A program made the position numbers and the translations under genes. The notes under the pieces were generated by a model. That model was not told the DNA's origin. It did no database searches and saw nothing but the letters and a program-made list of their open reading frames with translations. DNA of 21,012 nucleotides from JAICIG01 sp035532215 (lineage in GTDB: Bacteria; Planctomycetota; Planctomycetia; Pirellulales; JAICIG01), in NCBI GenBank assembly GCA_035532215.1, contig DATKRK010000045.1:1-21012 (forward strand), written 5' to 3'. Positions 15,925 through 21,012 of this stretch are shown one piece after another (within the stretch, counting starts at the first letter, position 1; each line of letters begins with the position of its first letter).

Positions 15925-16103
15925 ATGATCGTGACAGTATTCTTTGGAAAAAACCGACTTTCGCGACGCAGCCGCCCGAGACAATTCTAGCAAATTCTCG
16001 CGTTTCAGAGGGCCGAGAGAGCCGGTTGGTGGTTTACTAGGTCGAAATCCGCCGCGACCTGCTTTTCACCTTGAAGCCGCACCGGCGCCCCCATCCCCGA
16101 AAT

Positions 16104-16145
16104 TCCGACCTCCGACCTCCGACCTCCGACCTCCGATTTCCGATC
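16104..16145. repeat. six-unit heptamer tandem repeat (TCCGACC)
   Basis: Four exact TCCGACC units are followed by TCCGATT and TCCGATC, all in 7-bp phase. The repeat sits in the intergenic region between the divergent genes at 15924 and 16270, just upstream of the promoter. The remaining sequence between 15925 and 16103 shows no gene. Variation in copy number could shift local spacing, but not the reading frame. Confidence 0.8.
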
Positions 16146-16157
16146 TCTCAACTGCCC

Positions 16158-16187
16158 TTGGTCGGCCTTCTGCGGGCGTGTTATAGT
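16158..16187 (+). promoter_or_regulatory. extended -10 promoter of the GT2/flippase operon
   Basis: TATAGT at 16182-16187 matches 5 of 6 of the -10 consensus and is preceded by TG at 16179-16180, forming an extended -10 (TGtTATAGT). TTGGTC at 16158-16163 is a weak -35 with an 18-nt spacer. Transcription would begin near 16194, giving a leader of about 75 nt before the ATG at 16270. Confidence 0.5.
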
Positions 16188-16223
16188 CGCGTTTTGCGTG
16201 AGCGAAAGAACGTTGGAAAATTA

Positions 16224-16243
16224 CTTTTCGCTCCAGCGAAAAG
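16224..16243 (+). promoter_or_regulatory. hairpin in the mRNA leader
   Basis: CTTTTCGCT (16224-16232) is perfectly complementary to AGCGAAAAG (16235-16243). An earlier AGCGAAA (16201-16207) could pair with TTTCGCT instead, so two alternative structures exist in the leader of the operon. A regulatory role is inferred only. Confidence 0.35.
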
Positions 16244-16258
16244 CGACAATTCACCCCC

Positions 16259-16262
16259 GGAG
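16259..16262 (+). promoter_or_regulatory. Shine-Dalgarno site fixing the start at 16270
   Basis: GGAG, 7 nt before ATG 16270, is one of the few clear ribosome-binding sites here. It decides against GTG 16198, which would also sit only a few nucleotides from the predicted transcription start. Confidence 0.65.
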
Positions 16263-16269
16263 ACCAACC

Positions 16270-17199
16270 ATGGACGGTTGGCAAACCCAGTTGATGGCGG
16301 CTCCGGCGACGGAGCTGAGCCAACAGTTCCGCCTGACGGTGCTGCTGCCGGCGTATAACGAAGAGCAAGCCATCACGCGCGTGCTCGGCGAGATCGTCGA
16401 GGCGTTGGCCGACCTGGCGGCCTACGAAATTCTGGTCGTCGACGACGCCTCGACCGACCGCACCGCCGAACTGGCCGAGCAATTCGCGGCCGAGTGCTGG
16501 CACTGCCCGGTGCGCGTGATCCGCTGCCCGGTGAACCGCGGCGCCGGGGCGGCGCGAAAGATCGGCGTGCGGGCGGCGCGCGGCGAGGTGGTCGTGATGC
16601 TCGACGCCGATGGCAGCTACCCGGCCGCGGCGATTCGCGAACTGCTGCGATTCTTTCCGGCCTACGACCAGGTGAACGGCGCCCGCACCAGCGAGCAAGG
16701 CACGCTGCGGTGGCTGCGGCGGCCGACGAAATGGTTCATTCGCAAGCTTGCCTGCTACCTGACCGGCCACAGAATTCCCGACTTGAACACCGGCCTGAAA
16801 GCCTTCAAGCGCGAGGCGATGCTGCCCTGGCTGTGGGTCGTGCCCGACGGCTTTAGCTGCGTGACTACCATGACGCTGGCCTTTCTGACCAACGGCTACG
16901 CCGTAAAGTACGTGCCGACCGAGTACCGCCCGCGGATCGGCAAGAGCAAATTCCATCCGATCAAAGACACGGCGGCCTACCTGAGCACGGTGCTGCGGAT
17001 CGTGCTCTATTTCCGCCCGTTGAAGGTGTTTCTGCCGCTCTCGGGTTTGCTGATCGCCGCCGGCGTGCTCAAGAGCGTCTGGAGTTGGACCTCGACCGGC
17101 AGCATGCAGGAATCGGACATCGTGGTGATGGTCGCCGGCTTCATGACCTGCATGCTCGGCCTGCTGGCCGAAGTGATCGTCGCGCATCATCGACGGTGA
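16270..17199 (+). CDS. family 2 glycosyltransferase, polyprenyl-phosphate type
   Basis: The 309-aa protein has the GT2 core of dolichol/polyprenyl-phosphate sugar synthases: LLPAYNEEQAI at 25-35, VVDDASTDRT at 56-65, NRGAGAARKIGVRAARG at 89-105, the metal site LDADGSYP at 111-118, and TGLKAFKREAM near 176-186. The C-terminal 70 residues contain two hydrophobic segments (VFLPLSGLLIAAGVLKSVW and VVMVAGFMTCMLGLLAEVIV), as in GtrB or ArnC-type enzymes that sit on the inner membrane face. It most likely transfers a sugar from a nucleotide donor to polyprenyl phosphate; the sugar is unknown. It is the first gene of an operon: the next starts 4 nt downstream. A membrane-bound synthase next to a flippase-like gene fits a lipid-linked donor pathway. 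Confidence 0.9.
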   Translation: MDGWQTQLMAAPATELSQQFRLTVLLPAYNEEQAITRVLGEIVEALADLAAYEILVVDDASTDRTAELAEQFAAECWHCPVRVIRCPVNRGAGAARKIGVRAARGEVVVMLDADGSYPAAAIRELLRFFPAYDQVNGARTSEQGTLRWLRRPTKWFIRKLACYLTGHRIPDLNTGLKAFKREAMLPWLWVVPDGFSCVTTMTLAFLTNGYAVKYVPTEYRPRIGKSKFHPIKDTAAYLSTVLRIVLYFRPLKVFLPLSGLLIAAGVLKSVWSWTSTGSMQESDIVVMVAGFMTCMLGLLAEVIVAHHRR

Positions 17200-17203
17200 T
17201 GTC

Positions 17204-19072
17204 ATGCCCGGCAACGACCTGCTAACAGCTCCGAAGACCGCGCCTTCGCCCGATGAGCCGGTGAAGAGCCTTGAATGTTCTCGCCCGCGCGATCCCGCGA
17301 TGCGGCTGCTCTATTCGAATGCGGCGCTCTCGCAGATACCGCGCTTGCTCGGCGCGATCGACCGCAATCCGTATCGGCCGACCTACGGCTGCTTCGACCG
17401 CGAATTCTGGCACTATCGCACCAGCAGCTTTCCGAGCGAAATGTACCAAGAGGGCGTGTTGCCGCTGGCGCTGGTCTATGCTCGCGAGCTGCCGGGCAAC
17501 CGCTGGCACAAAAGCGAGCGAGTGCGCGAACTGGCGATCGCCACGCTCGAATTCTCCGCGCGCAGCGCGCACGCCGACGGCTCGTGCGACGACTACTATC
17601 CGTTCGAGCGGGCGCTCGGCGCCGCGGTCTTCTCGCTGCAAGCCGGCGCGCGAGCCCATCAGCTTTTGCAGATCGATTCGTCGCAGATCCTCGCGGGGCT
17701 GGAGCGGCGGGCGCAATGGGTAATGAATCACGACGAGTCGGGCCGCCTGGCGAATCATCATGCGCTGGCCGCGCTGGGGCTGGCTCGGGTGGCGGAAATC
17801 ACCGGCCAAAATGTGTTCCGGCAGGCGGCCGAGCGCTCGCTGCGCCGCGTGCTCGGATGGCAATCGAGCGAGGGCTGGTTCGAGGAATACGGCGGCGCCG
17901 ACCCGGGCTATCAAACGGTCACGATCGATTGCCTGGCCCAATTGCGGCGGATGTGGAACGACGATTCGCTGGCCGAACCGCTCGAGCGTGCGGTGCGATT
18001 CGCCCGGCTATTTCTGCACCCCGACGACAGTTACGGCGGCGAATACGGCAGCCGCGGCACGTATCATTTTTATCCGCGCGGCTTCGAGCTGTTGGCGGGT
18101 GAAAGCGCCGCCGCGGCCGAGTTGGCAGACGGATTCTTGCGCAGCTTGGCCGCTGGCCAGCAGGCCGCCTTCGACGACGACCGGATGTACGTCCATCGGC
18201 TGGGCAATCTGATCGAAGCATATCTCGATTGGAGTCCGACCGGCGCAGCAACCTGTCAACACGTGGAGCCTGTAGGGAACGCCCTCTGTGGCGTTCCGGG
18301 AACCGGCGAACGCGAATCCAACTCGCTTCACGCGGAACGCCACGGAGAGCGTTCCCTACAAAGAGCGGAATGCCACGCAGCGCGTTCCCTACAAAGAGTC
18401 TCCGAGTACGACGCAAACAAGTGCATCCGGCTTCGCGACGCCGGCTTGTTCGTGCGCCGCGAGGCAGGTGCATACACGATCGTCTCTACGGCGCGCGGCG
18501 GCGTGTTCAAGCACTTCGCTCCGGAGCGGCCGACAGTGACCGACGCCGGGTTGATCGTGCAAACTTCCCACGGCATTGCGGTTTCGCAAAGCCACGATCG
18601 CCGCCTACGGATGGAAACGTCCTCAGGCCCCGCGAGCGGCGAGGTCGACGCCAGCCCCGACGAAGAAAGCTTCTCGGTCAGCGGTCCTCTGCACTGGGTG
18701 TGCTTCGAGACGGTCACGCCGCTCAAGCAGGCCGTCTTGCAACTCGGCATGTGCGTGATCGGCCGCTGGCAGCGCACGCTGGTGCGGCGGCTGTTGCAGC
18801 GCCGCTTGATCACCGGCCGCCGAGCGTGCCCGATTCGCTTGACCCGCACGTTCGAGTTTTCGGCCGCTCGCCTCCGCGTGACCGATCGCATCGAACTCCT
18901 CGATCCGAAACTGAGAGTCGAGCGGATGAGCTTCGCCAGCGATCTGCAGGCCGCGTATGTCGCGGCGTCGGACGTGTATCAAGATGCGGCGCTATTGCCG
19001 TGGACCGATCTTGCCGCTTATGTTGTCGAGTTGAACGAGACGCGCCAGACAACCATCGTGAGGGAGCTGTGA
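17204..19072 (+). CDS. 622-aa polysaccharide-locus protein of unassigned family
   Basis: The N-terminal 350 residues look like an alpha/alpha toroid: repeated helical pairs rich in Ala and Leu, with aromatic/acidic surface motifs (YGCFDREFWHYRT, EMYQEGVLPLALVY, DDYYPFERALGAA, LANHHALAALGLA, EEYGGADPGYQTV, GGEYGSRGTYHFYPRGFEL). Residues of about 398-622 look beta-rich (LFVRREAGAYTIVSTARGG, GLIVQTSHGI, TRTFEFSAARLRVTDRIELL). A helical barrel followed by a beta-sandwich is the plan of heparinase-type lyases and several glycoside hydrolases, but no catalytic signature was recognised, so the family stays open. There is no signal peptide. ATG 17204 follows the GT2 stop by 4 nt, and the gene overlaps the flippase gene by 4 nt. 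The linker (about 356-397) is built from an intergenic repeat. Confidence 0.8.
   Translation: MPGNDLLTAPKTAPSPDEPVKSLECSRPRDPAMRLLYSNAALSQIPRLLGAIDRNPYRPTYGCFDREFWHYRTSSFPSEMYQEGVLPLALVYARELPGNRWHKSERVRELAIATLEFSARSAHADGSCDDYYPFERALGAAVFSLQAGARAHQLLQIDSSQILAGLERRAQWVMNHDESGRLANHHALAALGLARVAEITGQNVFRQAAERSLRRVLGWQSSEGWFEEYGGADPGYQTVTIDCLAQLRRMWNDDSLAEPLERAVRFARLFLHPDDSYGGEYGSRGTYHFYPRGFELLAGESAAAAELADGFLRSLAAGQQAAFDDDRMYVHRLGNLIEAYLDWSPTGAATCQHVEPVGNALCGVPGTGERESNSLHAERHGERSLQRAECHAARSLQRVSEYDANKCIRLRDAGLFVRREAGAYTIVSTARGGVFKHFAPERPTVTDAGLIVQTSHGIAVSQSHDRRLRMETSSGPASGEVDASPDEESFSVSGPLHWVCFETVTPLKQAVLQLGMCVIGRWQRTLVRRLLQRRLITGRRACPIRLTRTFEFSAARLRVTDRIELLDPKLRVERMSFASDLQAAYVAASDVYQDAALLPWTDLAAYVVELNETRQTTIVREL
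18271..18393 (+). repeat. inverted/tandem repeat element inside a coding sequence
   Basis: The left arm, TGTAGGGAACGCCCTCTGTG from 18271, is inverted relative to the right arm ending at 18360 (GCGTTCCCTACA). A second right arm at 18365-18393 follows with an exact 33-nt period (18332 to 18365). Arm sequences match the element at 3890-3973. Both right arms read in frame as an 11-residue protein repeat (AERHGERSLQR, AECHAARSLQR). The reading frame of the 622-aa gene is kept throughout. Confidence 0.85.
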
Positions 19073-20199
19073 CGCCAACGCGAAAAGCAAATCTAAAACG
19101 ACTGCTCAAAGTTGCCGCCGCCCCAGTCCTGCTGGTTGCGCTTTACACGGCCGCCGACTGGCGGGCCGTCGGCCGCGCGCTGGCCTCGCTCGACGCCGGC
19201 TATCTCGGCGCCGGGTTGCTGCTGTTCGTGCCGCAAACGCTCGTTTCCGCGGCGCGGTGGAAGAGACTGGCGACGCCGCTGGCCTCGATTTCGCTCGGTC
19301 GCGCATCCCGGAATATACTGGCCGCTTCGGCTTTGAACCTGATTTTGCCTTCGAAGATGGGCGATCTTTTCAAGGCCGGGATGCTTCCCATCGATCGCAA
19401 AGCCGAAGCGACGCTTGCCCTGGCAGCCGCCGTTGCTCTCCTGGAGAAAATTGCCGACGTCGCGGCCTTGGCCTTGCTTTGGGGCGCCGGCGGACTGGGG
19501 ATCAACGGTTTTGCCGTAGCCGGCCTGCTGGCCGCCCTGGTCGCAGCCGGAGGTTGCAGCCGCGGGCGAACGTCGGCCGGCTTCAGCCTGGCGAGCTATT
19601 CGCTCGCGTTATGGAGTCTGCACCTGCTGCAAATCGATTGCTTCTTGAAAGCGGCGGGCGTGTTCGTGCCGTGGGCGACGGCGGCGGCGCGCGTTCCGGC
19701 AGCCGTTTTCGCGGGGCTGCTGCCGATTTCGTTTTGGGGCCTCGGCATTCGCGATTCGGCGCTGGTTTGGCTGTTTTCCGACGTCGCCCCGGCGGCGGCG
19801 ATGGCGGCAGTCGGCGTGCTGACCGTGCTGCGTTACCTTGTGCCGGGAGCGGTCGGCATCCCGTTCGCGCTGAGCGAGTTCCACCGCGGCGGAAAGAAAG
19901 AAAGCGGCAAGCTGCCGCTTCTACAAGATGGGCCAAGCGGCAAGCTGCCGCTTCTACGGCGGAAGGAAAGCGGCAGGCTGCCGCTGCTACGTGCGGGCGG
20001 CGGCGGCGAACAGCGCTTCGAGACAAATCTGCGACCAGGTCTCGAAGCCCGACAGATCGGCGAGCAACTCTTCGACCGGCCGGAAGCCGCAGTCGACCAG
20101 TTCGCTCTCGCGAGGGCGAACGTCAGGCGTCTCGACGTCGAACAGGTGAACGACGCCCAGGTGAACCTTGCCGACCTCGGTCAGGTCGTCGTTCAATAG
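19069..20199 (+). CDS. UPF0104/LPG-synthase-TM-like flippase with repeat-derived C-terminal extension
   Basis: From GTG 19069 the frame encodes 376 aa. The first 275 form about seven or eight hydrophobic segments with the conserved NLILPSKMGDLFKAG around 90-104 and ISFWGLGIRDSALVWLF near 225, features of the UPF0104 family (lysylphosphatidylglycerol synthase transmembrane region, AglD-like), which is often found beside glycosyltransferases and suspected of moving lipid-linked sugars. The remaining 100 residues look unrelated: three 11-residue repeats (278-310) from the palindromic DNA at 19902-19990, then 66 residues read antisense to the NUDIX gene. The family normally ends near residue 275, so the original stop may be lost. 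GTG overlaps the previous stop (GTGA) and has AGGGAG 2 nt upstream. Confidence 0.78.
   Translation: MTPTRKANLKRLLKVAAAPVLLVALYTAADWRAVGRALASLDAGYLGAGLLLFVPQTLVSAARWKRLATPLASISLGRASRNILAASALNLILPSKMGDLFKAGMLPIDRKAEATLALAAAVALLEKIADVAALALLWGAGGLGINGFAVAGLLAALVAAGGCSRGRTSAGFSLASYSLALWSLHLLQIDCFLKAAGVFVPWATAAARVPAAVFAGLLPISFWGLGIRDSALVWLFSDVAPAAAMAAVGVLTVLRYLVPGAVGIPFALSEFHRGGKKESGKLPLLQDGPSGKLPLLRRKESGRLPLLRAGGGGEQRFETNLRPGLEARQIGEQLFDRPEAAVDQFALARANVRRLDVEQVNDAQVNLADLGQVVVQ
19902..19990 (+). repeat. three palindromic units of 23 bp with 33-nt period
   Basis: Units at 19902-19924, 19935-19957 and 19968-19990 carry AAGCGGCAAGCTGCCGCTT plus CTAC (the third has two changes). Each is a perfect or near-perfect palindrome at its core. 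The 33-nt spacing gives an in-frame protein repeat, SGKLPLL, in the flippase-like frame. The last unit contains the stop codon of the NUDIX gene on the other strand. Confidence 0.85.
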
Positions 20200-20622
20200 C
20201 CCGACGCACTGCTGGCGATAGGGCGAGTCGATGAAGATCTCTTCCTCCAGCTCGCGCCGCAGGCCTTCTTGATACGGATTGGCCAGGCCGTCGCCGACGT
20301 CTTCGGCCGAAATGTGCCCGCCGACGCCGACGCTGCGTTTGCTGTGCAGCCGGCCTTCGCCCTGGCCTTTGCCGCGCGTGTATTGAAACACGGTCTCGCG
20401 CCCCGCAGCGTCGCGGTGGCGGAAGATGCAGTAAGGAATCAGTTGCTTGAAGCTCGGATCCTGCTCCATTTCGCCCCGCAGCCGCAGGCTCGTATTGGCC
20501 GGACTGAGCAATTCGTCGAGGTAACGATCGACGTCGCTGGCCAGAAAGCCCTGAAAGTGGCCCAGCCGATGAAACAGCGCGGTAGGCACGACCAGAATTC
20601 GTTCGGCATGGACTTCAGGCAC
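19987..20622 (-). CDS. NUDIX-domain hydrolase-like protein
   Basis: The 211-aa protein has a Nudix-box segment: GGHIS at 101-105, then RELEEEIFID at 123-132, with the metal-binding Glu residues at 124, 127 and 128. The stretch between the Gly and Arg-Glu parts is longer than the canonical box, and the usual Gly after EEx is Phe130, so the box is degenerate and catalysis cannot be assumed. The N-terminus ERILVVPTALFHRLGHFQGF belongs to the same extended family. NUDIX enzymes cleave nucleoside diphosphates linked to another group. The start chosen is GTG 20622, with AAAGGA 9 nt upstream; TTG 20640 is possible. The TAG stop lies in a palindromic repeat unit, and the gene overlaps the convergent flippase frame by 213 nt. 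Confidence 0.82.
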   Translation of the reverse strand: MPEVHAERILVVPTALFHRLGHFQGFLASDVDRYLDELLSPANTSLRLRGEMEQDPSFKQLIPYCIFRHRDAAGRETVFQYTRGKGQGEGRLHSKRSVGVGGHISAEDVGDGLANPYQEGLRRELEEEIFIDSPYRQQCVGLLNDDLTEVGKVHLGVVHLFDVETPDVRPRESELVDCGFRPVEELLADLSGFETWSQICLEALFAAAART

Positions 20623-20696
20623 GGATGCGCATCCTTTCAATCGAGAGCAACGGGCAAAGGCACGACGGCGTCAGTATAAGGAACTCGCGCCGCGAA

Positions 20697-20760
20697 ATGG
20701 AGGGCCGGGCGCCCTCGCCCGGCAAACCGCGAAATGGAGGGCCGGGCGCCTTCGCCCGGC
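20697..20760 (+). repeat. two REP units of the 12630 family
   Basis: Two 27-bp units starting at 20697 and 20734 (period 37) repeat the ATGGAGGGCCGGGCGCC core; the second has T for C at one position (GCCTTCGCC). They lie 74 nt upstream of the NUDIX start and show that this family is dispersed across the window. Confidence 0.85.
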
Positions 20761-20799
20761 TAATATCCCAGCGCGGCCTTCGGCCGCAACCAATTGAGC

Positions 20800-20832
20800 C
20801 ACGGATGAAACACGGATAAAACACGGATGAAA
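20800..20832. repeat. three 11-bp tandem units (CACGGATGAAA)
   Basis: CACGGATGAAA, CACGGATAAAA and CACGGATGAAA are in perfect 11-bp phase. CACGGATA words also occur at 6137-6163. Confidence 0.75.
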
Positions 20833-21012
20833 TGCAGAATGAGGCTCTTCCGCAGAATCTCCGCAGAATCTATGAGTGGTTTTATCGCCCCTTAGCAGGG
20901 TTGGGGTTGCGTTTTCCAAGGCATTGCCGGGCAAATAAACGTGGCGTTGGTCAGTGAGACGCCGGTGAGGAGCCGAATTGGAAAACACCATGTCCGATCC
21001 GTGTTCGATCCG
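20833..21012. other. gene-free end of the window
   Basis: The 390 nt beyond the NUDIX start hold the two repeat groups above and no convincing gene. An ATG at 20990 begins seven codons before the edge with no identifiable ribosome-binding site, too short to call. GGAGCCG near 20968-20974 resembles a group II intron domain V start but has no matching partner strand. Confidence 0.4.

Noticed and set aside
20968..21012. Group II intron domain V-like GGAGCCG and downstream ATGTCCG
   Set aside because: The two strands do not pair in the way domain V requires (mismatches at several core positions) and no intron-encoded protein is visible before the window ends.
20990..21012. Start of a gene at the right edge (ATG 20990)
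   Set aside because: Only seven complete codons, no clear ribosome-binding site and no motif.

Overview
The window looks like chromosomal DNA of a GC-rich planctomycete, probably Pirellulales-like. The best single marker is the minus-strand gene at 2668-3816. It encodes a DUF1559 protein with a prepilin-type N-terminus (FTLVELLVVISIIG) and an H-x9-DG motif near the C-terminus, a family hugely expanded in Planctomycetota. Weak Shine-Dalgarno sites, frequent GTG/TTG starts and many palindromic intergenic repeats fit the same assignment. No rRNA, tRNA, CRISPR array or phage gene was seen.

Layout. (1) 1-2651 is an accessory or degraded region: the last 38 codons of an ISKra4-like transposase, an orphan 104-aa gene abutting a REP-like doublet, a three-gene minus-strand group (zinc-ribbon membrane protein, small protein, five-helix membrane protein) and a 152-bp MITE-like element. 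(2) 2668-5950 holds the DUF1559 gene, then an isochorismatase-fold hydrolase and a class-V aminotransferase on the plus strand. (3) 6461-14854 is a plus-strand surface-polysaccharide cluster: two GT2 enzymes, a NodB-type deacetylase, a GT4 enzyme, a GT9 (heptosyltransferase-like) enzyme, a 73-aa single-helix protein and a large GT-C-like membrane glycosyltransferase. Most junctions are 4-nt ATGA overlaps, broken by a heptamer-repeat region before the GT4 gene and a REP array before the GT-C gene. (4) 14914-15924 on the minus strand is a membrane protein carrying a Clp-N-like C-terminal domain. (5) 16158-20199 is a second plus-strand operon with a recognisable extended -10 promoter: polyprenyl-phosphate-type GT2, a 622-aa protein of unassigned family, and a UPF0104/LPG-synthase-TM flippase-like protein. 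It converges on a minus-strand NUDIX gene.

How the genes may work together (inference): the soluble glycosyltransferases and deacetylase could build and trim a surface glycan. The GT2 at 16270, the flippase-like protein at 19069 and the GT-C enzyme at 12935 could make, flip and use a lipid-linked sugar donor. Substrates cannot be read from the sequence.

The most unusual feature is the behaviour of the repeats. At least seven repeat families occur. Two of them lie inside reading frames with an exact 33-nt period. One forms residues of about 356-397 in the middle of the 622-aa protein. The other replaces the C-terminus of the flippase-like protein, so that its frame runs 213 nt antisense into the NUDIX gene, whose own stop codon lies in the last repeat unit.
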